Positions 40,255 to 47,799 of a stretch of 64,000 nucleotides of DNA are shown here, piece after piece. Source of the DNA: Polymorphospora lycopeni (lineage in GTDB: Bacteria > Actinomycetota > Actinomycetes > Mycobacteriales > Micromonosporaceae). A model generated the notes under the pieces. The model did not search any database, had not been told where the DNA came from, and saw nothing but the letters and a program-made list of their open reading frames with translations. A program made the position numbers and the translations under genes. How positions within the stretch are numbered: position 1 is the first letter of the stretch; the number at the start of each line of letters is the position of its first letter. The stretch lies in contig NZ_JBCGDC010000011.1 in assembly GCF_042237075.1 (NCBI RefSeq), positions 33,351 through 97,350 of the forward strand, given 5' to 3'.

Positions 40255-41649
40255 ATGGGCGACGCACCCAACCGACTCAGGGCGCTGCGCGAGCAGGCTG
40301 GCCTGACACAGCAGGACGTGGCCGACCGGATCAGCGCGCTTGACAGCCGGCGTGTCCCGACGGCGAGCACGGTGTCGCGTTGGGAGCGCGGGGAGGTCGC
40401 GCCCGGTCTCCCCTATCGCCGTCTGCTTGCGGAGGTTCTTGGCGTGACGATCGAGGCGCTGGAGATCAGCGCTCCCCTGTCCCGTCCGTTGGTCGACGAG
40501 TTCGCCGCGGAGGTGGATGTGCGGGTGGCTGAGTCGCAGGACCGGTGGCGGCGTACCCGGCAGGCGCTCAATGTCAGCAGGCACCAGCTCGCCCAGGCCG
40601 CGGCGGCCTTGTACCCCGACGCCCGGCTCGGCTCGACAGGCCTGATCACTGGTCCGGGCTGGTTACCGGATGCGCCCGTCGACCTGGCAACGATCCGGCT
40701 CGTCGAGGATCCGCACGCCGCCCCACCGGTCATGGACGGCACCGAGTCGGAGACCGGCTTGGTGCGCCCGCAGCAGACGCTGGTGCGGCAGTACAGCCGG
40801 TACACGCACGCAATCCGTGATCTGGCCCGGCCGAGGCTGTTTGAGAACCGCCTGTCGTGGCGGCTGCTCGACGTTGACTGGTCGAACGGCGGCCGGCTTG
40901 GCTTCGGTGACACGACGTACTTCGAGGCGACGGACGTGTTCGAGTCGCTGGCGCACGAGCTCGCGTACGTCGGTCTTGATGAGGGCGGGTCGTTGGTCCG
41001 GCCGCGGCTGGCGCTGCGGGATCTGCCGTACCGCCGGCGGATCGGTAGCCCGTTCGACCTGTCGCGGCGCCCGGTGTTGGGTGCGATCTCGACGTTGACG
41101 GTCCGCCGGAGCCCGGACGGGTCTGCCGAATTCCTACTGCATCGCAGGGATCCCAGGTCGGTTACGGCGGCGGGCGGGATGTTGCAGGTGATCCCGTCGG
41201 GGATCTTCCAGCCGTCGAGTCCGATGCCGGCGGCCAGGTTGGCGGACTTTGACCTGTGGCGGAACGTGCAGCGGGAGTTCTTCGAGGAGTTGGCGGGGCT
41301 GCCGGAGGCGGGTGGCGACGGCAGGCCCGTCGACTACGCCAGCGAGCCGTTCGCCGGCCTCGACCGGGCGCGGGCTGAGGGTCGGCTGCGGGTGTACTGC
41401 CTCGGGGTCGCGCTGGACGCCCTGACGCTGTTCGGCGAGATCATGACCGTCCTCGTCCTGGACTCCGACGTGTTCGACGACTTGGCGGCCGACTTCGTGG
41501 AGGCCAACGACGAGGGCCGGGTGGTCGCCGAACGGTTCGCGTTCGATGAGGGCACGATCCGCGGCCTGCTCGACGGTGGGCGCCTGGCGCCGGCCGGGGC
41601 CGGCTGCGTGGAGCTGGCCTGGCGGTGGCGGGACCGGCTGCTCGGGTAG
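40255..41649 (+). CDS. XRE-Nudix fusion protein
   Basis: Length is 464 aa, ATG 40255 after GGGAGG. Residues 7-65 form an XRE helix-turn-helix (LRALREQAGLTQQDVADRI, TASTVSRWERGEVAP). Residues about 283-425 resemble a Nudix hydrolase: GAISTLTVRR, GGMLQVIPSG, and REFFEEL near residue 340 with the RE..EE core of the Nudix box, though the glycine spacing is not classical. The pSAM2 immunity factor Pif is a Nudix protein that blocks redundant transfer, so a similar exclusion role is attractive beside a transfer operon. Substrate unknown. Confidence 0.7.
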   Translation: MGDAPNRLRALREQAGLTQQDVADRISALDSRRVPTASTVSRWERGEVAPGLPYRRLLAEVLGVTIEALEISAPLSRPLVDEFAAEVDVRVAESQDRWRRTRQALNVSRHQLAQAAAALYPDARLGSTGLITGPGWLPDAPVDLATIRLVEDPHAAPPVMDGTESETGLVRPQQTLVRQYSRYTHAIRDLARPRLFENRLSWRLLDVDWSNGGRLGFGDTTYFEATDVFESLAHELAYVGLDEGGSLVRPRLALRDLPYRRRIGSPFDLSRRPVLGAISTLTVRRSPDGSAEFLLHRRDPRSVTAAGGMLQVIPSGIFQPSSPMPAARLADFDLWRNVQREFFEELAGLPEAGGDGRPVDYASEPFAGLDRARAEGRLRVYCLGVALDALTLFGEIMTVLVLDSDVFDDLAADFVEANDEGRVVAERFAFDEGTIRGLLDGGRLAPAGAGCVELAWRWRDRLLG

Positions 41650-41803
41650 CCGCCGTTTGCCAACACGGACGGCCGATTCGTTGGCGGGAGCCGCGTCTTG
41701 CAAAGTCGGCTTGGCGTCGTCGGCACTATCCGCGTGGCGGACGTTCGCGGCCCGTTCGAGATCCGGACAGGCGGTAGAATCGGGGACGAAAGCTGAATAA
41801 GTC

Positions 41804-41840
41804 GAGCCCGGACGCGGTGCTGGTAACACCGGCCGGGCTC
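41804..41840. terminator. Hairpin between the Nudix and replication genes
   Basis: GAGCCCGG and CCGGGCTC form an 8-base stem around a 21-base loop. A -10-like TAGAAT about 25 bases upstream makes a short separate RNA possible; otherwise it ends the Nudix transcript. Confidence 0.5.
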
Positions 41841-41873
41841 TTGATCGCCTAGTTGGAGGCGACCCATGCTTAG

Positions 41874-41887
41874 GGTAGAAGTCTACC
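41874..41887. promoter_or_regulatory. GGTAGA-AG-TCTACC palindrome before the replication gene
   Basis: Perfect 6-base arms, 38 bases before ATG 41925. It contains GTAGAAGT, which recurs upstream of genes at 63420 and 63851, suggesting a shared regulator. Confidence 0.5.
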
Positions 41888-41924
41888 TGTTGCGTACGTC
41901 TGTGCGACCGCTCGGCGGTGCCCG

Positions 41925-42767
41925 ATGAAGGTTCGCCGCTCAATGCCAGACGCCGGCTGGACTCCGATCGCCAACACCGCGCACCGAGACTACGGGCTGT
42001 CCTGGCGTGCCCGCGGCCTGCTTGGCGAACTTCTCTCCTACCCCGACGGTTGGGACACCAACGTCGACAAGCTCGTCGAGGCCGGCCGCAGGTACGGCAA
42101 CTTCACCGAGGGGCGGGCCGCGATGCGTACGGCGATGAAGGAACTCGCCGACCGTGGCTACGTCCAGTACGTCCGGGAGGCGGACGCCAAGGGGAAGTGG
42201 ACGACGGTCGTGGTTGTCTCCGACGTTCGTATAACCGCAGGTCGCGCCGACGTACCAGAAACCGGAACGTCGGATATCCGAGACGTCGGAGAACCGGGCC
42301 GTCGGGAAACCGGAACGTCGGAAGACCGGTCTGTTACTACAAAGACGGACACGAACACGGAAACAAAGACTGATCTTCAAAGATCCGGTGACGAACATTC
42401 CGAGTCGCTCGCTTCGCTCGCTCTCGCCTCTGACGAGGCGAGCAGCGATGACGAGAACGACGAGGCTTCGCGTGTGCTGAACAACGTCTACCGCGTCATC
42501 GACAACATGGATCCGGACCTTCGCCGGCGGCACCTGCTTGCCGTTGAGCGGAAGCGTCCCAAGATCTACCGGGAGTGCCGGAAGGCTGCGATCGAGCAGT
42601 TGGAGCGGGCCGACCCGGAGGTGTTGAAGGGGTCAAGGTCGGCGATGGCAATCGACCGGTTGAGCTACAAGTGGATGGCGCAGCACTACTCGCCGCGGTG
42701 GCCGCAGTGGTTCTCGCAGCCGTTGGAGGTTGCCTGGCGGGAGATGGGGATGCCGCGGGCAGCGTAG
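41925..42767 (+). CDS. Winged-helix replication-type protein
   Basis: Length is 280 aa, ATG 41925. Residues 10-105 match the N-terminal winged helix of phage and AICE replication proteins (YGLSWRARGLLGELLSYPDGWDTNVDKLVEAGR, AMRTAMKELADRGYV). A Thr/Ser/Glu-rich linker separates it from a helical C-terminal domain (ECRKAAIEQLERADPEVL, SRWPQ-like Trp-rich end). Likely an origin-binding or regulatory protein. A second, distinct replication candidate is at 53964. Confidence 0.68.
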   Translation: MKVRRSMPDAGWTPIANTAHRDYGLSWRARGLLGELLSYPDGWDTNVDKLVEAGRRYGNFTEGRAAMRTAMKELADRGYVQYVREADAKGKWTTVVVVSDVRITAGRADVPETGTSDIRDVGEPGRRETGTSEDRSVTTKTDTNTETKTDLQRSGDEHSESLASLALASDEASSDDENDEASRVLNNVYRVIDNMDPDLRRRHLLAVERKRPKIYRECRKAAIEQLERADPEVLKGSRSAMAIDRLSYKWMAQHYSPRWPQWFSQPLEVAWREMGMPRAA

Positions 42768-42776
42768 GCCGTCTGG

Positions 42777-42971
42777 CTACCGCTCTTCGTAGTAGGTCTC
42801 CTCGTACCAGACCTCTTCGTACTCGTAGTAGACGACCTCGCCATCCTCGTCCTCGTCTTCGTCGTCGTACCAGTAGTCGACGGGGTGCGCCCACCGCCAT
42901 ACGAGCCAGCCGAGGAAGAGGACCAGGGCGAGGCCAGCGAGTCCGACGAGGGCGGGCGGCACCGCGTTCAT
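42777..42971 (-). CDS. Single-pass membrane protein with Tyr/Glu-rich tail
   Basis: Length is 64 aa from ATG 42971 after GGAGG. One membrane helix (ALVGLAGLALVLFLGWLVW) leads into a strikingly acidic and aromatic tail (DYWYDDEDEDEDGEVVYYEY then further Y/E repeats). The tail is probably cytoplasmic and could bind metal or basic proteins. Function unknown. Confidence 0.6.
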   Translation of the reverse strand: MNAVPPALVGLAGLALVLFLGWLVWRWAHPVDYWYDDEDEDEDGEVVYYEYEEVWYEETYYEER

Positions 42972-43043
42972 GGGGGCCTCCGACGGCTGGGGGCGGTGCG
43001 GCCGAGGGTAGGTAGGCATAGGCGGTGATCACAATGTCGGGTC

Positions 43044-43059
43044 GCCGACAGCTGTCGGC
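43044..43059. promoter_or_regulatory. 16-base perfect palindrome
   Basis: GCCGACAGCTGTCGGC lies between the divergent genes at 42971 and 43127. It contains CCGACA/TGTCGG, the same hexamer that is repeated at 37721-37833, so one protein may bind both places. Confidence 0.5.
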
Positions 43060-43126
43060 CGGGCAGGAATCCACAGGGGATCTCCCGCGTTCAGCGGGCC
43101 CACGGCGGTGTGTTAGAGACGACCCC

Positions 43127-43345
43127 ATGGCCGGCAACCTGTCGGCCCGGACCGCTGGGGAGTTGCTGATGGATATGTGGAGCGACGCGTTCGACACCAT
43201 GAACGCGATCGACATGAAGGCGAAGGAGTTGACCCTCGATCAGCAGTTGAAGCTTGCCGAGATCAAGGCGCTACTGTCGATCTCGCAGGAGCTGTCGAGG
43301 ATTCACCACAACGGCATCAACCCGACGTACGACTCGGGTTCGTAG
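43127..43345 (+). CDS. Hypothetical small helical protein
   Basis: Length is 72 aa, ATG 43127. Sequence is helical (NLSARTAGELLMDMWSDAFD, LDQQLKLAEIKALLSISQEL). A strong terminator follows at 43359. No family recognised. Confidence 0.6.
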   Translation: MAGNLSARTAGELLMDMWSDAFDTMNAIDMKAKELTLDQQLKLAEIKALLSISQELSRIHHNGINPTYDSGS

Positions 43346-43358
43346 CCCCGGACAGCGT

Positions 43359-43389
43359 GAAGCCGGCCCCCACACGGGAGGCCGGCTTC
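43359..43389. terminator. Bidirectional terminator
   Basis: GAAGCCGGCC and GGCCGGCTTC form a perfect 10-base stem with an 11-base loop between convergent genes (43345 plus, 43403 minus). Confidence 0.8.
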
Positions 43390-43402
43390 GTCGTTGCGGG
43401 GG

Positions 43403-43672
43403 TCAGCGGTCGAGCAGGGCCTGGATTGCGGGCTCCAGCCCGTCCGGGTTGTAGACGGCGACCGGCGGGCTGCCGACGCCGGACCGGTCCCAGAGCATCA
43501 CCTGGTACTGGCCGGCGGGCTGGTGCCGGGCTGCGATCTCTCGGGCGAAGTCGTCCGGGGTGAGGTTGCTCTGCTCGTGGCCGCGCGGGTCTTCGGGTTC
43601 GCCGGCGATGACCTGGTGGCTCCAGATGCCGTGGCGACGGCGCTGGATTTCCCAGGTGTAGCGGTTCGTCAT
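43403..43672 (-). CDS. Hypothetical small protein
   Basis: Length is 89 aa from ATG 43672. The sequence (YTWEIQRRRHGIWSHQVIAG, GQYQVMLWDRSG) is a small alpha/beta protein. Last gene of the long minus-strand cassette that starts near 51380. No function assigned. Confidence 0.6.
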   Translation of the reverse strand: MTNRYTWEIQRRRHGIWSHQVIAGEPEDPRGHEQSNLTPDDFAREIAARHQPAGQYQVMLWDRSGVGSPPVAVYNPDGLEPAIQALLDR

Positions 43673-43684
43673 GGTCGAAGCCTC

Positions 43685-44119
43685 TCAGGACTCAGTGACG
43701 GACTGGTCGATGTGCTGCCGCCGGATTTCGGCGAGCGCGGCCACGAACCGGTCTACCTCGGCGTGGATCTGCTGTTCGGCGGGGCCGTGCGGGTCGAGCC
43801 ATGGCGCCCCGTCGACCCGGCACCACTCCAGGGCTTCGTGGATGGCTTCAGCGACCGCGTAGCCGGCGTACCGGTCGATCCACCCCGCCGGGTTGAGGAT
43901 GGGCGGGTCGGTGGGCCGGGGGTCATCCCAGTCTCCGGAGGCGTTGAGGTCGCGACCGTAGGCGCAGGGAATGGAGGGGCCGGTGATGCCGTCGGAGCCG
44001 AACTTGCGCCGGACTGGTGAGCGGGCGTAGGTGAGCTGGAATTCGACGCGGGCGGCGGCTTCGGTGGCGGCGACCTGTTCGAGGTCCCAGAGTTCGTCTT
44101 CGCTGGCGAGGTCGGTCAT
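43685..44119 (-). CDS. Hypothetical protein
   Basis: Length is 144 aa from ATG 44119. An acidic N-terminal helix, RVEFQLTYARSPVRRKFG in the middle, and a helical C-terminal half (YAVAEAIHEALEWC, IHAEVDRFVAALAEI). Overlaps the upstream stop by 4 bases. Function unknown. Confidence 0.6.
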   Translation of the reverse strand: MTDLASEDELWDLEQVAATEAAARVEFQLTYARSPVRRKFGSDGITGPSIPCAYGRDLNASGDWDDPRPTDPPILNPAGWIDRYAGYAVAEAIHEALEWCRVDGAPWLDPHGPAEQQIHAEVDRFVAALAEIRRQHIDQSVTES

Positions 44120-44274
44120 CGTGTCCCCTTGGTGTGGGCGGCTTGGTCAAGCTGGTCGGCGCGCTGTTCGAGTTCGGTGACGTCGTACAGGTCGGCCCAC
44201 CGCTTGGCTTGGTCGCGGAGGCGGGCGGCTTCGCGCCGGAGTTCGGATCGGCGGCCGGCACGCTGCGGGCTCAC
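44116..44274 (-). CDS. 52-residue charged helical protein
   Basis: GTG 44274 overlaps the upstream stop (GTGA). The product is a charged amphipathic helix (GRRSELRREAARLRDQAKRW, VTELEQRADQLDQAA), possibly a coiled-coil partner of its neighbours. Translation is inferred from coupling at both ends. Confidence 0.55.
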   Translation of the reverse strand: MSPQRAGRRSELRREAARLRDQAKRWADLYDVTELEQRADQLDQAAHTKGTR

Positions 44275-44585
44275 CGGAACGCGTCCTTGGGGATGCCGAC
44301 GAAGATGTGCGCCGACCCGAACGCCTCGATGTTTGCGGTGTGCTCGGCCATGGTTTCGCCGCCGCACTTGAGGCAGCCGCCGTGGACGGGCTTGTCGAGC
44401 CGAACCGCGTAGGTGACGCCGACGGGTCCGCGCGAGCGTACAGAGCGGATGTGGTTGCCGCAGACGCGGCCGTTGTCGGTGCTGGGGTGGTTGGTGCGGG
44501 CTTTCGACGTCTTGCCGCAGCGGCGTGTTCCGGTGTAGACGGTGCCGGTGCTCCAGCCGCACCGGTCGGCGGGGGTGATGGTCAC
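44271..44585 (-). CDS. Small zinc-finger-like protein
   Basis: Length is 104 aa, GTG 44585 in a GTGA overlap. Cysteines at CGW, RCGK, RVCGNH and a late CLKCGG suggest zinc binding. Basic overall. Function unknown. Confidence 0.6.
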   Translation of the reverse strand: MTITPADRCGWSTGTVYTGTRRCGKTSKARTNHPSTDNGRVCGNHIRSVRSRGPVGVTYAVRLDKPVHGGCLKCGGETMAEHTANIEAFGSAHIFVGIPKDAFR

Positions 44586-44884
44586 CGGGTCGCCTCCTTG
44601 GCGTCGTGGTCAGCGAGTGCCTTCTCCCCTGCGTCGGTCAGCTCCCAGAGCCGCCCGGAGTAGATCGAGAGGCCAAGCTGTCGACCAGGCTGGATCAGAC
44701 GCGGCTGAGTGTTGGCGAGGTCGTTGCAGGTGCCGGTGACGGTTGTCTTGCTGCCGTCGGCGGCCTTCCAGATGTCCTTGGTCTTCTCGGTGCGGGTCCA
44801 GCCTTGGTAGCGGAGGACTTCGCCGCGCTGGACGGCGCGCAGAACTCGGACGCGGAGCGGGGTGAGCTTGAGGGTGGCGGTCAC
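44582..44884 (-). CDS. Winged-helix-like protein
   Basis: Length is 100 aa, GTG 44884. The pattern (KLTPLRVRVLRAVQRGEVLR, then DLANTQPRLIQPG and LWELTDAGEKALADHD) matches a small winged helix with a MarR-like ending (LTDAGEKAL). Possibly a regulator within the small-gene cassette. Confidence 0.6.
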   Translation of the reverse strand: MTATLKLTPLRVRVLRAVQRGEVLRYQGWTRTEKTKDIWKAADGSKTTVTGTCNDLANTQPRLIQPGRQLGLSIYSGRLWELTDAGEKALADHDAKEATR

Positions 44885-44885
44885 G

Positions 44886-45125
44886 TCACGCCTCCTTGGC
44901 GGGTGCGAGGTGGGTCCACTCGGCAAGGTTGACCTCGTCGTACCGCCGCCAGCCCCGACTGTCGCCCACGTCGACCCACACCTCGGCGTGCGGGCTGATG
45001 CTGGTGGGGTTCGCGAAGTAGGCGCGGGCACGGTCGCCGAGGGCTTCGTACGCCTTCGGTTGGCTGCTGTGGTTGGTGGTGGTGCCGGCGTGACGGGCCT
45101 GCCACTTCTTGCGCTTCGGGGGCAT
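44886..45125 (-). CDS. Hypothetical small protein
   Basis: Length is 79 aa from ATG 45125 after AAGGAGAA. It has a basic start (MPPKRKKWQARHAG) and a folded-looking end (AEVWVDVGDSRGWRRYDEVNLAEW). No family recognised. Confidence 0.6.
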   Translation of the reverse strand: MPPKRKKWQARHAGTTTNHSSQPKAYEALGDRARAYFANPTSISPHAEVWVDVGDSRGWRRYDEVNLAEWTHLAPAKEA

Positions 45126-45127
45126 GG

Positions 45128-45427
45128 TCAGTTCTCCTTCCAGGGCGAGATGATCTGCGTACCGTCCGGCAGCACCCGCGTCTCCCGGTAGGCAACCGCC
45201 GTACGGGTCGGGTACGTCGGGTCGAGCCGGCCGCTGAGCATCACCGTGGCCACGGCCAAGTTGAGGTCTTCGGCTTCTGCGGCGGCGGCTTGCCGGTCCA
45301 CGGTGGGGCTGTGGGTGGTGGGGTGGTTGGGCCAGTGGTAGGCCACGGCCCATTCGGTGTGGGTGGCTGGCTCGCCGAGGGCGTAGGCGATGGCGTCGGC
45401 TTGAGTGCGGAAGTCGGTGACGGGCAC
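45128..45427 (-). CDS. Hypothetical protein
   Basis: Length is 99 aa from ATG 45427. Sequence (TEWAVAYHWPNHPTTH, AEAEDLNLAVATVMLSGR, YPTRTAVAYRETRVLPDGTQ) suggests a small alpha/beta fold. The GC skew and coupling fit its neighbours. Function unknown. Confidence 0.6.
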   Translation of the reverse strand: MPVTDFRTQADAIAYALGEPATHTEWAVAYHWPNHPTTHSPTVDRQAAAAEAEDLNLAVATVMLSGRLDPTYPTRTAVAYRETRVLPDGTQIISPWKEN

Positions 45428-45429
45428 GG

Positions 45430-45696
45430 TCAGCTCCCCTCGGCCGCGACGCCGCCGTTGCGCTTGTCAGCGAGGATCCAGCGGGCACGTTCAGCAGCGG
45501 CCGTCAGTTGGGCGGTGGGGTTGGGCTGACTGGCGACGGCCTGTTCGAGGCTGCGAAGTGCGGCGAGCGCATCCGCAAAGCCGTCGGCGAGCTGGTTAAC
45601 GAGTTGGAGCCGTTCGGCGGCCAGCATTCGGGTTTGGGCGAGTTCGCGGTCGAGGGTGCGGGCGATGGACTGAGCTGGGCGGAGCTTGTCGACCAT
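45430..45696 (-). CDS. Hypothetical helical protein
   Basis: Length is 88 aa from ATG 45696. Nearly all helix (SIARTLDRELAQTRMLAAER, FADALAALRSLEQAVASQ, AAAERARWILADKR), probably a coiled coil. Part of the coupled minus-strand cassette. Confidence 0.6.
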   Translation of the reverse strand: MVDKLRPAQSIARTLDRELAQTRMLAAERLQLVNQLADGFADALAALRSLEQAVASQPNPTAQLTAAAERARWILADKRNGGVAAEGS

Positions 45697-45789
45697 GGTG
45701 ACGGTCCCTTCTCGGATGGTCGGGGTCGGGTGTGGCGCCCTCGGCCGGATCCGATCCGGCACCGTCGCGGCTCGGCGAGGGCTGGCGGG

Positions 45790-45971
45790 TTAAATGTCGT
45801 CGTACCGGGCCTGCAAGCACTCGGGCAGAGGACGAGCATCAGGATCTCGTCGTACAGCCCCTCCGAGTACGGGTCGACCATGAGGGTGCCCGGCTTTCCG
45901 CAGCCGCAGTTCTCGTCCACGATCTCGCCGTCGATGACCTCGACGTTGTCGTGCGGCTCCAGGTCCGTCAT
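45790..45971 (-). pseudogene. Small Cys protein with apparent one-base frameshift
   Basis: ATG 45971 has GGAGGG upstream and opens HDNVEVIDGEIVDENCGCGK, then YSEGLYDEILMLVLCP. At about 45826 the frame turns into unnatural sequence, while the +1-base frame continues ECLQARYDDI and stops at 45790-45792. Adding one G to the CCCGAG would give CPECLQARYDDI, a sensible zinc-binding end. So the gene is either truly frameshifted or carries a sequencing error; the intact product would be about 60 residues. Confidence 0.6.
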
Positions 45972-46002
45972 GGCTGCCCTCCTCGGGTTGTGGTGGCTGG
46001 TT

Positions 46003-46078
46003 TGGGGGGCCGCCGGGGAGTCGAACCCCGCAGGTGCGCCGGAACGGCCCGGGTCAGGCGCCTTGGTGGGCGCGGCTG
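46003..46078 (-). other. tRNA-like 3' half in a 107-base gap
   Basis: On the minus strand CGGGG-TTCGACT-CCCCG (46014-46030) is a canonical T-arm, followed by GCGGCCC, one base and CCA, exactly as in a tRNA 3' end. Counting 76 bases back reaches the base after the preceding stop codon, where AGCCGC can pair with part of the acceptor. The anticodon and D arms do not fold properly. It may be a decayed tRNA, an attachment-site relic or a chance match. Confidence 0.35.
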
Positions 46079-46264
46079 TCAGTCGCAGACGGGGCAGGAG
46101 TCGAACGCGGTGTAGTTGTGGACACAGTCGGTGGTTCGGGCGCCGGCCGCGCGGAGCTTGTCGAGGAAGGCCGCGTCCTGCTTGGCCTGGTAGTCGGCGT
46201 TGAGCGCGTTGATGTCGTCGATCCACTTCTGGTCGGCGGGGCTGAGCTTGTCGGCGCTGGTCAT
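46079..46264 (-). CDS. Hypothetical small protein with CxxC end
   Basis: Length is 61 aa from ATG 46264 after AAGGAG. A helical first half (SPADQKWIDDINALNADYQAK) precedes DCVHNYTAFDSCPVCD, likely a small zinc site. Function unknown. Confidence 0.62.
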   Translation of the reverse strand: MTSADKLSPADQKWIDDINALNADYQAKQDAAFLDKLRAAGARTTDCVHNYTAFDSCPVCD

Positions 46265-46300
46265 CTTGGGCTCCTTGTCGTGGTTGCCGGGTGGGCGTGG

Positions 46301-46627
46301 TCAGGCGATGCGCGGGGTGGCCGCGAGTCCGAGCAGGGCCAGCAGACCGGCGGCGAGGATCGGGCCGACGGCAGCCTCGGCGGTCGGCCGGTTGTCGATG
46401 GCGGCGAGCAGGTACGGAACCTCCTCCAGCACCTCGAACTCGGCCGTCTTGAAGGGCAGGCCGTCCGTGCCGTCCGTGTAGACGACGCCGATGGTGCGTC
46501 CGCCGCCGCAGTTGAAGTGGGGGCGGTAGGTGTTGGCCACCTCGCGCCAGGCGTCGTGCCGGCTGCCGGCGTAGCGGATCTTCATGCCGGGGCGGATGTC
46601 GGCGGCGGCGATGCGGCGGATCTTCAC
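46301..46627 (-). CDS. Hypothetical protein with C-terminal membrane helix
   Basis: Length is 108 aa, GTG 46627. A beta-rich N-terminal domain (DIRPGMKIRYAGSRHDAWREV, TIGVVYTDGTDGLPF, TAEFEVLEEV) is followed by a hydrophobic C-terminus (VGPILAAGLLALLGLAA). A tail-anchored protein is likely. Confidence 0.6.
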   Translation of the reverse strand: MKIRRIAAADIRPGMKIRYAGSRHDAWREVANTYRPHFNCGGGRTIGVVYTDGTDGLPFKTAEFEVLEEVPYLLAAIDNRPTAEAAVGPILAAGLLALLGLAATPRIA

Positions 46628-46739
46628 TGTCGGCTCCCTGAGGTCTGCGGGTGGTCGGGTGTGGCGGGCTCCCGGGCCTTGCACTCCGGGTGGCTGCTGG
46701 CAGCCCGTGGGGCCGGTGGTCCCGGCCCCGTCTTGCCTG

Positions 46740-47177
46740 TCAGGCGTTGTACGTGCCGACGTCGGTCAGGTCGGCGAGGGCGATCACGATGCCGCCGGTG
46801 AGGCGGATGTGGGTGTCGTCCTGGGCGATGACGTAGCCGGTGTGGCGGCTGGTGGCGGTGACAAGGACAACGGGGGCGCCGAGGTTGGAGAGCTGGCTGA
46901 GGGTGGCGATCCGGTTGACGTGGGCGGCGCGGGCGATGGGGCTGGCCTGGACCGGCGGGGCGACAGCCACAAGCACCTCGGCGCGGGTCAGCTTGCGCAT
47001 CCCCTCAGCGTGGGTCTCGTAGTGCATCCGGCCGTCAACGATGCGGACGGTGACCTTCTCGTTGTTGATGATGCCCTCGGCGTACTGGACGAACTCGGCG
47101 GCGGGGCCGGGGCGGGTGGGGGCGAGGGCGGCGCGGGCTTCGAGGCGGTCGAGCTTGGCGGTGGCGGTGGTGGTCAT
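46740..47177 (-). CDS. Hypothetical protein, divergent from an HTH gene
   Basis: Length is 145 aa from ATG 47177 after AAGGAGG. The first half (AEFVQYAEGIINNEKVTVRIVDGRMHYET) and the second (VVLVTATSRHTGYVIAQDDTHIRLTGGIVIALADL, an SM-like or SH3-like barrel pattern) form two small domains. It shares its promoter region with the regulator at 47262, which may control it. Confidence 0.62.
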   Translation of the reverse strand: MTTTATAKLDRLEARAALAPTRPGPAAEFVQYAEGIINNEKVTVRIVDGRMHYETHAEGMRKLTRAEVLVAVAPPVQASPIARAAHVNRIATLSQLSNLGAPVVLVTATSRHTGYVIAQDDTHIRLTGGIVIALADLTDVGTYNA

Positions 47178-47214
47178 CTCGTCCTCCTTGGTGCTGCTTG
47201 CTGATACATCTACC

Positions 47215-47255
47215 GTAAGGGGAGCCCTTGCATCTGTCAACCCTGCCCTTACACT
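47215..47255. promoter_or_regulatory. Divergent promoter/operator with GTAAGGG inverted repeat
   Basis: GTAAGGG (47215-47221) and CCCTTAC (47246-47252) form an inverted repeat. TTGCAT (47228-47233) and TACACT (47250-47255), 16 bases apart, make a promoter whose start would fall at ATG 47262, so the regulator mRNA is probably leaderless. The operator overlaps the promoter, as expected for autorepression. Confidence 0.6.
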
Positions 47256-47261
47256 GGAGGC

Positions 47262-47546
47262 ATGCCAGATCCCCTAGCCCCACTACGCCGGCTCACCGCC
47301 ATCCCCGACCCCGCCAAACGCGCGGTCGCCATCACCAAAGCCCTCGCCGACCTGCCCGAGGTGACGGCAGAACTGCGTGAAGCCAGACAAAACGCAGTCC
47401 TTGAGCTGCGCTCTGACCAGGGCCTCAGCCATGCTCAGGTGGCCGACCTACTCAAGGTGTCGCGGGCGCGGGCGCAGCAGATTGCGGAGGGACGGACCAC
47501 AGGCAAGCGACGGGATCCGGCAGAGGCGACAGAGCCAACCGACTGA
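47262..47546 (+). CDS. Small HTH regulator
   Basis: Length is 94 aa, ATG 47262. Residues 55-85 (GLSHAQVADLLKVSRARAQQIAEG) are a sigma-70 region 4/HicB-like helix-turn-helix. The N-terminal half is helical. Probable repressor of itself and the divergent minus-strand gene. A strong terminator follows. Confidence 0.72.
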   Translation: MPDPLAPLRRLTAIPDPAKRAVAITKALADLPEVTAELREARQNAVLELRSDQGLSHAQVADLLKVSRARAQQIAEGRTTGKRRDPAEATEPTD

Positions 47547-47577
47547 CTGGCTATCGTTCGCACCGCCCGAAGTCGAC

Positions 47578-47609
47578 GACGGGGCAGGCCGTACCAAGCC
47601 TGCCCCGTC
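47578..47609. terminator. Bidirectional terminator
   Basis: GACGGGGCAGGC and GCCTGCCCCGTC form a perfect 12-base stem with an 8-base loop between convergent genes ending at 47546 and 47623. Confidence 0.85.
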
Positions 47610-47622
47610 TGCATGTCGCCGC

Positions 47623-47799
47623 TCACGCATTGTCCACGTGGTGTTTGGCCTCGTCGACTGCCTCTTCAAGCGTCTGCGGCCGATCCGTGCTGGTCTGCCA
47701 GCCGCAGGTGCAGGCGCCGGCATGATGTCCGGCGTCGTCGACCTCGACCAGCTCGATCCAGTGCTGGCCGTCGTCGGAGGTGACGGTAAGAAGGCTCAC
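47623..47799 (-). CDS. 58-residue protein with CxCGW motif
   Basis: GTG 47799 overlaps the upstream stop (GTGA). The product (SLLTVTSDDGQHWIELVEVD, then HHAGACTCGWQTS and a helical end) has His and Cys pairs that could hold a metal. It is short but has strong coding character and coupling. Confidence 0.6.
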   Translation of the reverse strand: MSLLTVTSDDGQHWIELVEVDDAGHHAGACTCGWQTSTDRPQTLEEAVDEAKHHVDNA

